Source: an uncultured Oscillospiraceae bacterium
GTDB lineage: Bacteria; Bacillota; Clostridia; Oscillospirales; Oscillospiraceae
Reading direction: 5' to 3'
Length of the DNA: 51,541 bases
Assembly: GCA_910588365.1 (NCBI GenBank)
Contig: CAJUQS010000109.1
Span: 1 to 51,541 of the forward strand
Part shown: positions 8,456-16,222 of the stretch, one piece after another
Position numbering within the stretch: position 1 is the first letter of the stretch
Layout of the letters: each line of letters opens with the position of its first letter
Program-made: the position numbers and the translations under genes
The notes under the pieces: generated by a model
What the model was told of the DNA's origin: nothing
Database searches by the model: none
The model's input: the letters and a program-made list of their open reading frames with translations, nothing else

Positions 8456-9892
8456 TTACACGTTCAGCTCCGCGCGGATGTCCTCGTCGGGATACCGCTC
8501 CAAAAGCGGGTCAATTTCGTCTCGCAAAAACGCCGTCACCTGGCCGGGCGCCCGGCCCACGTACTGCTCCGGCGCCATCTGGGCGTCGATCTCCTCCCGG
8601 GTCAGGGGGAAGAGGGGGTCCGCCGCGATGCGCTCGATGAGATCGTTGCGCCCGCCCTCCAGCTTCACCTGACGCGCGGCGGCGTGGGAGTGCCGGCGCA
8701 GGGCCTCGTGGAGCTCCTGGCGGTTTCCGCCCCGCCGCACGGCCTCCATCATGATGTTCTCCGTGGCCATGAAGGGCAGCTTCTCCATCACCCGGCGGCG
8801 GACCACCCGGTCGTAGACCACCAGTCCGGCGGTGACGTTGATATAGATCTCCAAAATGGCGTCCACCGCCAGAAACGCCTCGCTGACGGCGATGCGCTTG
8901 TTTGCGCTGTCGTCCAGCGTGCGCTCAAACCACTGGGAGGCCGCCGTCATGGCGGGGTTCACCGCGTCCTGGATGACGTACCGGGCCAGGGCGCAGATGC
9001 GCTCGCTTCTCATGGGGTTGCGCTTGTAGGGCATGGCGGAGGAGCCAATCTGGTTCTTCTCAAAGGGCTCCTCCATCTCCTCAAAGGCCTGGAGAATGCG
9101 CAGATCGCTGGCGAATTTGCAGGCGGACTGGGCCACGCCGGACAGGGCCCCCAGCACATAGGCGTCCACCTTCCGGGAGTAGGTCTGGCCGGACACGGCC
9201 ACGCACCTGTCGAAGCCCATCTGCTCCGCCACCAGGCGCTCCAGCTCCAGGACCTTCCCCTCGTCCCCCTCGAACAGCTCCATGAAGCTGGCCTGGGTGC
9301 CGGTGGTGCCCTTGGCCCCCCGCAGGCGCAGGGAGTCCAGCTGGAATTCCAGGTTCTCCATGTCCATGACCAGCTCGTTCATCCACAGGGCCGCCCGCTT
9401 GCCCACGGTGGTCAGCTGGGCGGGCTGGAGGTGAGTGTAGGCAAGGCACGGCAGATCCTTGTATTTCTCCGCGAAGGCGGAGAGGTTGCGCAGCACCTGG
9501 GCGCACTTGCGCAGCACCAGCCCCATGGCGTCCCGGAGGATGAGGATGTCGGTGTTGTCCCCCACATAGCAGCTGGTGGCTCCCAGGTGGATGATCCCCT
9601 CGGCGTCCGGGCACTGCTGGCCGTAGGCGTAGACGTGGCTCATGACATCGTGGCGGACCAGCTTCTCCCGCTCCTCGGCCACGTCGTAGTTCACGTCCTC
9701 CGCATGGGCCTCCAGCTGGCTGATCTGCTCCCGGGTGACCGGCAGGCCCAGCTGGTGCTCCGCCTTGGCCAGGGCGATCCAGAGCTTCCGCCAGGTGCGG
9801 AACTTGTTGTTGTCGGAAAAGAGGTACTGCATCTCCCGGCTGGCGTACCGGGTGGAGAGAGGCGAGGTGTAGCCGTCCCGGTTTCGTTCCAT
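8456..9892 (-). CDS. purB: Adenylosuccinate lyase
   Basis: Releases fumarate from SAICAR to give AICAR and from adenylosuccinate to give AMP. The protein has 478 residues. The fumarate-lyase superfamily signature GSSAMPYKRNPMRSE is at about residues 283-297, and GATSCYVGDNTD (substrate histidine region variant) and AYTHLQPAQ are present. The ATG at 9892 overlaps the last base of the purO stop (TGATG). A GTG directly before it could also start translation and would add one residue. GGGGAGGG lies a few bases upstream. Confidence 0.96.
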   Translation of the reverse strand: MERNRDGYTSPLSTRYASREMQYLFSDNNKFRTWRKLWIALAKAEHQLGLPVTREQISQLEAHAEDVNYDVAEEREKLVRHDVMSHVYAYGQQCPDAEGIIHLGATSCYVGDNTDILILRDAMGLVLRKCAQVLRNLSAFAEKYKDLPCLAYTHLQPAQLTTVGKRAALWMNELVMDMENLEFQLDSLRLRGAKGTTGTQASFMELFEGDEGKVLELERLVAEQMGFDRCVAVSGQTYSRKVDAYVLGALSGVAQSACKFASDLRILQAFEEMEEPFEKNQIGSSAMPYKRNPMRSERICALARYVIQDAVNPAMTAASQWFERTLDDSANKRIAVSEAFLAVDAILEIYINVTAGLVVYDRVVRRRVMEKLPFMATENIMMEAVRRGGNRQELHEALRRHSHAAARQVKLEGGRNDLIERIAADPLFPLTREEIDAQMAPEQYVGRAPGQVTAFLRDEIDPLLERYPDEDIRAELNV

Positions 9893-10608
9893 CACGCGCC
9901 CTCCCCGTGCTTGTTGACGATGACGGAGTCAAATCCGCCGGAGGCCAGATCGATATAGCGGACAAAGAGGGAGACCTTGTTGTCCCCGTTGAGGCTGTCC
10001 CAGAGGCTGTCCGCCAGCGTCCGGGCGTCGGGGGCGTCCAGGCCCACCGCGATGGGCTCCCCGGCGAAGGAGGGCAGGGGGCTCCCGTCCCCCTGGTAGG
10101 TGCTGATGAAGTGGCCGGACCCCGCCTTCGGCGCCTCGTACTCATAGAAGTACCGGCAGCAGCAGGACGGATCCCCGTCCAGGCTCTTCAGAATGGAGAG
10201 GGCGTACTTGCCGCCGGCCAGGACCACGCCGGAGATGCGGGGGGTCCAGTTGGGGCCGTCGGGCTCGAAGGTGCGGGCGTGGAGGCCGTGGCGGTAGCAG
10301 TGGCCCTCCAGCATGTGCTTGCGGATGGTGTCGGTCTGGTCGCCGTTGGTGACGATGGTCACGCCGTTGTCCATCCGGCGCACCGGGTGGTAGATGATGA
10401 GGGAGGGGTCCGTCATCCTGCTCTCGTCAAACGCCCTTGTGCGGATGCCGTCCTCCGTCTCCTCAAAGATCCGGTTGCGGCTGTTCTCGCTGCGGCCCAT
10501 GATGAAATAGGCGATGACGGCGCTCTTCCCGTCGGCGCTCCGGCCCAGCAGAATGCCCCGGCCGGGGTAGCTGTTGCCCCGCAGCAGGGCGCACAGGTCC
10601 TGTTTCAT
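9892..10608 (-). CDS. purO: IMP cyclohydrolase, PurO type
   Basis: Closes the ring of FAICAR to make IMP, the last step of the pathway. The 238-residue protein belongs to the PurO-like (archaeal-type) cyclohydrolase family, unrelated to the PurH N-terminal domain. Recognisable runs include RGNSYPGRGI, FIMGRSENSRNR, MTDPSLIIYHPVR, TNGDQTDTI, DGPNWTPRISG and NKVSLFVRYID. It is preceded by an AGGAAG-type ribosome binding site and coupled to purB by one base. Together with the stand-alone purH it replaces bifunctional PurH, a pattern known from several Clostridia. Confidence 0.9.
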   Translation of the reverse strand: MKQDLCALLRGNSYPGRGILLGRSADGKSAVIAYFIMGRSENSRNRIFEETEDGIRTRAFDESRMTDPSLIIYHPVRRMDNGVTIVTNGDQTDTIRKHMLEGHCYRHGLHARTFEPDGPNWTPRISGVVLAGGKYALSILKSLDGDPSCCCRYFYEYEAPKAGSGHFISTYQGDGSPLPSFAGEPIAVGLDAPDARTLADSLWDSLNGDNKVSLFVRYIDLASGGFDSVIVNKHGEGA

Positions 10609-10654
10609 AGTCTTCCTTCCTTTCCGTTTCCCAATATGCGTACAACCGGACGCG

Positions 10655-11257
10655 TCACTCCGCCGCCCCGCCGGTCAGCTCCCTGGCGGCCAGTTCCGCC
10701 GCCTGGGGCAGCAGCTTCCACTCCGCCTCCCTCATCACCCGCCGCTGGAGGGTCTCCGCCGTATCGCCGGGGCGGACCTCCACCGCCTTTTGCAGGATGA
10801 TTTTTCCGCCGTCGGGGACCTCGTTGACGTAGTGGACCGTGGCGCCGGTGATCTTGACGCCGCAGTCCAGGGCCGCCTGATGGACCCGGAGGCCGTAAAA
10901 CCCCTTCCCGCAGAAGGAGGGGATGAGGGAGGGATGGATATTGATGATGGGCCCGCCGAAGCGGGCGATGAAGTCCGCGGACAGGATGCCCAGAAAGCCC
11001 GCCAGCACCGCCATGTCGATGCGGTGCTCCTCCAGGGCGCACAGGACCCGCTCCTCAAAGCGCTCCTCCCGCCGGGGGATGACAACCGCGGGAATCCCGG
11101 CCTTCTCCGCCCGCTCGATGGCCCGGATGCCCGGCTTGTCGGCGACGACAAGCCGGATGGAGCCGCTATGCAGCTCTCCCCGGTCCTGGCTGTCAATGAG
11201 GGCCTGGAGGTTGGTCCCCCCGCCGGAGGCCAGTACCGCGATGCGGGCGGTCAGCAT
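10655..11257 (-). CDS. purN: Phosphoribosylglycinamide formyltransferase
   Basis: Formylates GAR with 10-formyl-THF to give FGAR. It has 200 residues. The nucleotide-binding GGGTNLQAL loop is at residues 12-20, the catalytic Asn-Ile-His is in PIINIHPSLIPSF, and HYVNEVPDGGKII carries the conserved Asp. It overlaps the purM stop by 7 nt, so the two are coupled. PurN and PurH are the two folate-dependent steps of the pathway, which explains control of the operon by a 10-formyl-THF shortage signal. Confidence 0.96.
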   Translation of the reverse strand: MLTARIAVLASGGGTNLQALIDSQDRGELHSGSIRLVVADKPGIRAIERAEKAGIPAVVIPRREERFEERVLCALEEHRIDMAVLAGFLGILSADFIARFGGPIINIHPSLIPSFCGKGFYGLRVHQAALDCGVKITGATVHYVNEVPDGGKIILQKAVEVRPGDTAETLQRRVMREAEWKLLPQAAELAARELTGGAAE

Positions 11258-12291
11258 ATGACCACCTTCTCCTCGCCCCGGACAATTTCGCCGATGAGGT
11301 AGGCGTTCTCACCGCTCTCCCGGAGGACGGCCAGGGCCCTGTCCGCCTGCTCCTTGGGTACGGTGATGCTCATGCCCACGCCCATATTGAAGGTATTGTA
11401 CATATCCCGCTCCGGGATGCTCCCGCTGCGGGCGATGAAGCCGAAGATCACCGGCGTCTGCAGGGCGGCCTTCTCAATCTTCGCCCCCAAGCCGTCGGGG
11501 ATGGAGCGGGGGATATTCTCATAAAAGCCGCCGCCGGTGATGTGGGAGATGCCGTGGACCTCCACCTGCTCCAGCAGGGCCAGCACGGGCTTGACGTAGA
11601 TTCTGGTGGGGGTCAGCAGGACCTCCCCCAGCCCCCGGCCGTCCAGGGCCCCGATGGGGGCGCGCAGATTCGCCCGCTCCACGTTGAACACCCGGCGGAC
11701 CAGGGAGAAGCCGTTGGAGTGGACGCCGGTGGAGGGCAGGGCGATGAGAACGTCGCCGGGGGCGGTCCTGTTCTTGTCCACCACCCTGTCCCGGTCCACC
11801 GCGCCCACGGTGAACCCGGCCAGATCGTAGTCGTCCTCCCCCATCATGCCCGGGTGCTCGGCGGTCTCGCCGCCCACCAGGGCGGCCCCGGCCTGGACGC
11901 AGCCCTCGGCCACGCCGGAGACGATGGCGGCGATCTTCTCCGGGACGTTTTTGCCGCAGGCGATGTAGTCCAGGAAGAACAGGGGCTTCGCGCCGCAGCA
12001 GATAACGTCGTTGACGCACATGGCCACGCAGTCGATGCCGATGGTGTCGTGCCTGTCCAGCAGCTGGGCGATGCGGATCTTGGTGCCGACGCCGTCGGTG
12101 CCGCTGACCAGACAGGGGTGGGACATCCCGGCGGTATCCAGCTCAAACAGGCCGCCGAAGCCGCCGATGTTCTCCGCCATTCCGGCGGTCATGGTGCGGG
12201 CCACATGGGCCTTCATCAGCTCCACAGCCTTATAGCCGGCGGTGATGTCCACGCCGGCCGCGGCATAGGAGGCGGAGTAGCTTTCATTCAT
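11251..12291 (-). CDS. purM: AIR synthase
   Basis: ATP-dependent cyclisation of FGAM to AIR. The start at 12291 gives the family N-terminus MNESYSASYAAAGVDI and has an AGAGG ribosome binding site; a longer frame upstream has no family similarity. At 346 residues it is the usual length. SGTDGVGTK, DCVAMCVNDV, the GGETAEHPG loop and THITGGG-like SHITGGGFYENIPR are visible. It overlaps purN by 7 nt. The gap to purF holds a two-hairpin repeat. Confidence 0.96.
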   Translation of the reverse strand: MNESYSASYAAAGVDITAGYKAVELMKAHVARTMTAGMAENIGGFGGLFELDTAGMSHPCLVSGTDGVGTKIRIAQLLDRHDTIGIDCVAMCVNDVICCGAKPLFFLDYIACGKNVPEKIAAIVSGVAEGCVQAGAALVGGETAEHPGMMGEDDYDLAGFTVGAVDRDRVVDKNRTAPGDVLIALPSTGVHSNGFSLVRRVFNVERANLRAPIGALDGRGLGEVLLTPTRIYVKPVLALLEQVEVHGISHITGGGFYENIPRSIPDGLGAKIEKAALQTPVIFGFIARSGSIPERDMYNTFNMGVGMSITVPKEQADRALAVLRESGENAYLIGEIVRGEEKVVIC

Positions 12292-12306
12292 CGTTTTCCT
12301 CTTTCT

Positions 12307-12377
12307 TTGCCGCCTCCGGCGGCAAGGGGTGGTTGTTTCTTTTCGGTACCTTGCGGGGGCCTTTTGCCCCCGCAAGG
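12307..12377 (-). repeat. Intra-operon hairpin repeat upstream of purM
   Basis: TTGCCGCC-TCC-GGCGGCAA at 12307-12325 is followed by GGGGTGGTTGTTTCTTTTCG to 12350 and a second 12-bp stem CCTTGCGGGGGC/GCCCCCGCAAGG at 12349-12377. The first hairpin and the 25 bases beside it recur almost unchanged at 14644-14686, again just upstream of a pur start codon. Confidence 0.7.
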
Positions 12378-12391
12378 ACGGAGCGGAAGAA

Positions 12392-13813
12392 TCACTCCTT
12401 CCCCGTCCAGCAGTAGGTGCACACCTTCTCCCGGTCGATGCCGATGGCCTCCAGGAGCCCGTCAATCGACTGGTACCCCAGGGAGCTGAAGCCCATGCTC
12501 TCGCAGATGGTGCTCAGCAGGCACTTTCCCCGCTCGCTGGCGCCGTCGGCGTACTCGTCCAGATGCCGCTGCCCCTCGTCCCCCTCCAGCTCCTGGACGA
12601 TCCTGCGGGCCAGCAGCTCCATTTCGGAGGTGCTGCGGGAGAAGTTCAGATACCTGCACCCGTACATGACGGGGGGGCAGGCCGAGCGCATATGGACCTC
12701 CTCCGCGCCGCAGCTGTAGAGGAACTCGATGGTCTCCCGCAGCTGGGTGCCCCGGACGATGGAGTCGTCCACAAAGAGGAGCTTCTTCCCCTCGATGAGC
12801 TCTGAGACGGGGATCTGCTTCATCTTGGCCACCTGGCTGCGAACGTCCTGGTTTGTCGGCATGAAGGACCGGGGCCAGGTGGGGGTGTACTTGATAAAGG
12901 GCCGCGCAAAAAATTTGCCGCTGCGGTTGGCATAGCCGATGGCGTGGGGCACGCCGGAGTCCGGCACGCCGGCCACGTAGTCCACCTTGGGCAGCTGCCC
13001 CCGGGCGATCTCGTCCCGGGCCATGATCTCCCCGTTGCGGTAGCGCATGAGCTCCACGTTGACCCCCTCGTAGTTGGAGTTGGGGTAGCCGTAGTAGGTC
13101 CACAGGAAGGCGCAGATGCGCATCCTCTCCCCCGCCGGCGCCAGGGTCTCCCAGCCCTCCTCCGTTATCCGCACAATCTCGCCGGGCCCCAGCTCGTAGG
13201 CGTTGACGCAGCCCAGCTTCTGGTAGGCGAAGGACTCGAAGGACACGCAGCAGCCGTTCTCGTTCTGCCCGATGAGCACGGGCAGGCGGCCCAGCCGGTC
13301 CCGGGCGGCGATGATGCCCTCCTGGTTGAGGATGAGGATGGTGGAGGAGCCCTCAATGACCTGCTGGGCGTAGCGGATGCCCTCCACCAGCGTGCCCTTC
13401 TGGTTGATGAGGGCGGCGGTCAGCTCCGTGGAGTTGACCGCGCCGGAGCTCATGGCCATAAACTGGTGGCCGGGGTCGGAGAAATACTTCTCCACCAGCT
13501 CGTCGGCGTTGTTGATGATGCCCACGGTGGTGATGGCGTACAGTCCCAGGTGGGAGCGCACCAGCAGGGGCTGGGGATCCGTGTCGCTGATACAGCCGAT
13601 TCCGCTGCGGCCGCGGAATTTCGCGATGTCCTTCTCGAACTTGGTGCGGAAGGGCGTGTTTTCGATGTTGTGGATCTGGCGCTGGAAGCCGCCCTTCCTG
13701 TCATAGACGATCATGCCGCCCCGGCGGGTGCCCAGGTGGGAGTGGTAGTCCACGCCGAAAAAGATGTCCAGGACGCAGTCCTGCTTGGAAATCGCGCCAA
13801 AAAAGCCGCCCAT
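12392..13813 (-). CDS. purF: Amidophosphoribosyltransferase, glutaminase-degenerate form
   Basis: First committed purine step, PRPP to phosphoribosylamine. The start at 13813 is fixed by AGGAGG 8 nt upstream; a frame extending to 13840 would place that site inside codons. The protein has 473 residues. The PRPP loop LLFVDDSIVRGTQL is intact (about 345-358). Cysteines at about 234, 386, 465 and 468 match the four Fe-S cluster ligands of the Bacillus-type enzyme. However, the mature N-terminal Cys nucleophile is replaced (MGGFFGA in place of CGxxG), and the usual HNGN and DSE glutaminase motifs read VGIINN and STEL. This looks like the variant PurF known from Bacteroides and gut Clostridia and may use free ammonia or a partner glutaminase. 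Confidence 0.9.
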   Translation of the reverse strand: MGGFFGAISKQDCVLDIFFGVDYHSHLGTRRGGMIVYDRKGGFQRQIHNIENTPFRTKFEKDIAKFRGRSGIGCISDTDPQPLLVRSHLGLYAITTVGIINNADELVEKYFSDPGHQFMAMSSGAVNSTELTAALINQKGTLVEGIRYAQQVIEGSSTILILNQEGIIAARDRLGRLPVLIGQNENGCCVSFESFAYQKLGCVNAYELGPGEIVRITEEGWETLAPAGERMRICAFLWTYYGYPNSNYEGVNVELMRYRNGEIMARDEIARGQLPKVDYVAGVPDSGVPHAIGYANRSGKFFARPFIKYTPTWPRSFMPTNQDVRSQVAKMKQIPVSELIEGKKLLFVDDSIVRGTQLRETIEFLYSCGAEEVHMRSACPPVMYGCRYLNFSRSTSEMELLARRIVQELEGDEGQRHLDEYADGASERGKCLLSTICESMGFSSLGYQSIDGLLEAIGIDREKVCTYCWTGKE

Positions 13814-13892
13814 AATGTGTGATCCTCCTATTTTTCCCATTTCGCACAGGGATTCTCCGCCGTGCGGCCATCCCGGATGGGCCCGCGGCAGG

Positions 13893-14606
13893 CTACCGGG
13901 CCCCGAAGACCCGGCGCATCATCTCCTCGTAGGCCTCCTCCACGCTGCCCAGGTCCCGGCGGAAGCGGTCCTTGTCCAGCTTCTCCCCTGTCCTGGCGTC
14001 CCAGAAGCGGCAGGTGTCGGGGCTGATCTCGTCGGCCAGGACGATGGTGCCGTCCGCCAGGCGCCCGAACTCCAGCTTGAAGTCAATGAGGCGCACGCCG
14101 CACTCGGCGAAGAACGCCCTGAGCACCTCGTTGACCTTCAGCGCCATGGCGCGGATGGTGTCGATCTCCTGCCGTGTGGCCAGATGCAGCGCCAGGGCGT
14201 GGGAGGTGTTGAGCAGGGGATCGTGGAGGTCGTCGTTCTTGTAGGAGAACTCGAAGGTGGGCTCATCGAACACGATGCCCTCCTCCACGCCGTAGCGCTT
14301 GGCGAAGGAGCCGGCGGAGACGTTGCGGATGATGACCTCCAGGGGGACAATCTCCACCTTCTTCACCACGGTCTCCCGGTCGTTCAGCTCCTCCACAAAG
14401 TGGGTGGGGATGCCGGCAGCGGCCAGCTTGCCCATCAGGAAGTTGCTCATGCGGTTGTTCACCGCGCCCTTGCCACGGATGGTTCCCTTTTTCGTGCCGT
14501 CAAAGGCGGTGGCGTCGTCCTTGTAGGAGACGATGACCAGATTGGGATCGGCGGTGGCGTAGACCTTCTTGGCCTTGCCCTCGTAGAGCTGGGTGGTCTT
14601 TTCCAT
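13893..14606 (-). CDS. purC: SAICAR synthase
   Basis: Joins CAIR and aspartate with ATP to give SAICAR. It has 237 residues, normal for the family. The N-terminal LYEGKAKKVY glycine-rich strand, VIIRNVSAGSFAKRYG, LIDFKLEFG and LADEISPDTCRFW are diagnostic. GGAGG lies 9 nt before the ATG at 14606. It is followed by purF after 79 nt. The 620-nt gap to the preceding purE is the longest in the operon and is filled with hairpin repeats. Confidence 0.97.
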   Translation of the reverse strand: MEKTTQLYEGKAKKVYATADPNLVIVSYKDDATAFDGTKKGTIRGKGAVNNRMSNFLMGKLAAAGIPTHFVEELNDRETVVKKVEIVPLEVIIRNVSAGSFAKRYGVEEGIVFDEPTFEFSYKNDDLHDPLLNTSHALALHLATRQEIDTIRAMALKVNEVLRAFFAECGVRLIDFKLEFGRLADGTIVLADEISPDTCRFWDARTGEKLDKDRFRRDLGSVEEAYEEMMRRVFGAR

Positions 14607-14643
14607 GGTGCGGTTCCTCCATTGTCAAAAATATACTTTTTCC

Positions 14644-14768
14644 TGCCGCCTCCGGCGGCAGGGGGTGGCTGTTTCTTTTCGGTACCCCGGGCTCCCGCGC
14701 CCGGACGGCGGGTTCCTTTTTGTGCGCACAAAAAGGAACCAAAAATGCGCCAGAACCAATGGTTCTGG
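14644..14768 (-). repeat. Hairpin repeat cluster upstream of purC
   Basis: TGCCGCC-TCC-GGCGGCA plus the adjoining 26 bases (14644-14686) repeat 12308-12350. A perfect 30-bp palindrome follows at 14711-14740 with arms GGTTCCTTTTTGTGC, and then CCAGAACC-AAT-GGTTCTGG at 14750-14768. The palindrome plus small-loop hairpin layout is like the gene-end elements elsewhere in the window, though the sequence differs. Confidence 0.7.
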
Positions 14769-15150
14769 ACTCCTTTACTCAGGGCCGCCCCAAGGGGGCG
14801 TCCACCTCGGCGGGGGATTTTCGGACACGCTCCCAGGTGAAGAGCTGCTCTGCCCCGTGAACAAGAGTTTCCTACGGGGTTCTGATCTAGTGGTCTGGCG
14901 GTCAACCAACTCCGCCTGCCGGCCTCTTAAAGGGACAGAGCCTGCAAGGGGGATCCCTCCGAATCGCTGCAACGCAAATCTGCACCGCACCGATGTGCCA
15001 CAGCAGGGGTCCCCGTTAGAACCCGTGGGCAGACGATAGGCAACGGCAGACGAAGGGTAAGCACTCGGGTAGAATTCACCCCGGTCCGTCGGAGCGCAAA
15101 TAAATCAATCATTGGGGATTCCCAAGGGGCGAAGCCCCTGGGCAGTTTTT
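14769..15150. other. Non-coding 380-bp stretch between purE and purC
   Basis: No convincing gene is seen on either strand. Short open frames on the minus strand (14775-14990 and 14927-15172) are in different frames, low-complexity and unlike known proteins. A hairpin with arms CCCAAGGGGC and GCCCCTGGG sits at 15121-15142. The stretch may be a decayed or dispersed repeat; I cannot assign it. Confidence 0.4.
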
Positions 15151-15151
15151 G

Positions 15152-15181
15152 GGTTACTTTTTGTCTGCACAAAAAGTAACC
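15152..15181. repeat. 30-bp near-perfect palindrome after purE
   Basis: Arms GGTTACTTTTTGT and ACAAAAAGTAACC flank a 4-nt centre. It resembles the palindrome at 14711-14740 in layout. It lies 45 nt downstream of the purE stop, inside the operon, so it may attenuate or process the transcript. Confidence 0.6.
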
Positions 15182-15226
15182 GCGGGGTGTGGGGGCGCGG
15201 AGCCCCCGGAAGGACGAGGCGGAAGC

Positions 15227-15721
15227 CTACCGGCTGAACTCCGCAATGACCTCCGCATCGGCGGCGAGGGCCCTCGCCGCCCCGGCGGCGCGGTGCTCGT
15301 CCAGCTTTGCCGCGAGAGACGCGTCCTCCACCGCCAGAATCTGAATGGCAAGCAAAGCGGCGTTGACGGCCCCGTCAACGGCAACTGTGGCAACCGGGAT
15401 TCCGGAGGGCATTTGTACCGTGGACAGGAGGGCGTCAACGCCGTCCATCGCGTTGGATTTCAGAGGGATGCCGATAACCGGCAGGGTGGTCTGGGCCGCC
15501 AGCGCGCCCGCCAGATGGGCGGCCATGCCGGCGGCGGCAATGATCGCGCCGAATCCGGCGCTGCGGGCCTCCCGGGCGAACCGGGCGGCCTGGCCGGGGG
15601 TGCGGTGGGCGGAGTAGACGTGGACCTCGCAGGGTACGCCGAACGCCCGCAGCGTATCCGCTGCCTTGCGGACGACGGGCAGATCGCTGGCGCTGCCCAT
15701 GATGACGGCAACCTTTTTCAT
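15227..15721 (-). CDS. purE: N5-carboxyaminoimidazole ribonucleotide mutase
   Basis: First gene of the pur operon. It makes CAIR from N5-CAIR (class I) or directly from AIR and CO2 (class II). The 164-residue protein starts MKKVAVIMGSASDLP and contains VYSAHRTPG, the active-site region of the family, and AGMAAHLAG. The ATG at 15721 is preceded by AGGAGG. No purK is present in the window, so either PurK is elsewhere or this enzyme is class II; the sequence alone does not decide. The leader carries a ZTP riboswitch whose terminator ends just before the ribosome binding site. Confidence 0.95.
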   Translation of the reverse strand: MKKVAVIMGSASDLPVVRKAADTLRAFGVPCEVHVYSAHRTPGQAARFAREARSAGFGAIIAAAGMAAHLAGALAAQTTLPVIGIPLKSNAMDGVDALLSTVQMPSGIPVATVAVDGAVNAALLAIQILAVEDASLAAKLDEHRAAGAARALAADAEVIAEFSR

Positions 15722-15736
15722 GCGGTATTTCCTCCT

Positions 15737-15783
15737 AAAAAACAGATGGGCAGTCCCGTCCCCCAAAAGGATCAGACTGCCCA
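15737..15783 (-). terminator. Riboswitch-controlled intrinsic terminator before purE
   Basis: Minus-strand stem TGGGCAGTC (15775-15783) pairs with GACTGCCCA (15747-15755), followed by TCTG and six T (15737-15742). The U-tract abuts the AGGAGG ribosome binding site of purE (15731-15736). The 5' arm shares the conserved TGGGC end of the ZTP aptamer, so ligand binding should block this hairpin and allow transcription. Confidence 0.9.
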
Positions 15784-15850
15784 GACGGACGGCAAAGACT
15801 CCCCCACCCGCTCCCCTGTGGTGCTCCACAATTCCGTCAGTCGCGGACAG
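15777..15850 (-). promoter_or_regulatory. ZTP riboswitch (pfl motif) of the pur operon
   Basis: On the minus strand the leader shows, in order, the family features: CGCGACTGACGGA, a hairpin GTGG-AGCA-CCAC, the conserved GGGGAGCG, and TTTGCCGTCCGTCTGGGC. GACGGA pairs with TCCGTC to form the P1 helix, and the late CCGTCTGGGC matches the pseudoknot/ZTP-binding segment. ZTP riboswitches are known to switch on purine and one-carbon genes when 10-formyl-THF is limiting and AICAR accumulates. The presence of both folate-dependent transformylases in the operon fits. Confidence 0.9.
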
Positions 15851-15912
15851 GCCCATACAATTAAAAAACCAATCTTAGGCTACCATTTTCCCGCTGAAAA
15901 CGCAAGGCGAAT

Positions 15913-15941
15913 AATGTATGAATTCTCCCCGCTTTTTTCAA
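15913..15941 (-). promoter_or_regulatory. Predicted pur operon promoter
   Basis: Minus-strand TTGAAA (15936-15941) and TACATT (15913-15918) with a 17-bp spacer. The predicted start near 15906 leaves about 55 nt before the ZTP aptamer. Confidence 0.6.
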
Positions 15942-15990
15942 GCCCTGTCTATGAAACTTCCATAAATCCGCCGTATTTTCCTGTTTCTTC

Positions 15991-16019
15991 TTGACTTCCC
16001 GGAAAAACTGTGCGATAGT
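15991..16019 (+). promoter_or_regulatory. Predicted carAB promoter
   Basis: TTGACT (15991-15996) and GATAGT (16014-16019) with a 17-bp spacer, divergent from the pur promoter about 50 bp away. The leader to carA is about 195 nt. Confidence 0.55.
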
Positions 16020-16162
16020 TTTTCATGAGAGACCATGAGGTCTGAGGAGCAAACCCCAGTACGGCAGGAGGTGTCCGGCTTGAAGAGAATCCCTTCCATC
16101 ACCGGCGTGTCCCCGTGCCGGACCGGCAGCGGGTGTGCATCTTGTTTGATTTTCCCGGCGTC

Positions 16163-16206
16163 GCGGGCGGAGCTCTCCGCCTGCGGGGCTCGGGTTTTTC
16201 TTTTTC
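16163..16206 (+). terminator. Terminator-like hairpin in the carA leader
   Basis: GCGGGCGGA-GCTC-TCCGCCTGC (one G-U pair) at 16163-16184, then GGGGCTCGGG and TTTTTCTTTTTC at 16195-16206, just ahead of the carA ribosome binding site. The layout suggests transcription attenuation, as is common for pyrimidine genes. No clear PyrR-binding loop was recognised, and the 10-nt gap before the T-run weakens the call. Confidence 0.4.
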
Positions 16207-16222
16207 GGAAGGAGGAGCGCAG

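Noticed and set aside
7241..9958. 905-codon open frame on the plus strand
   Set aside because: It lies entirely antisense to purH and purB, has a composition of Gly/Val/His/Leu expected from the reverse of GC-rich genes, and no family similarity.
14775..15172. Short minus-strand frames between purE and purC as possible small genes
   Set aside because: They are in two different frames, lack convincing ribosome binding sites and show no protein-like composition.
15777..15905. Guanine/adenine purine riboswitch in the pur leader
   Set aside because: The three-way junction sequences of that class are absent, while the ZTP motif fits throughout.
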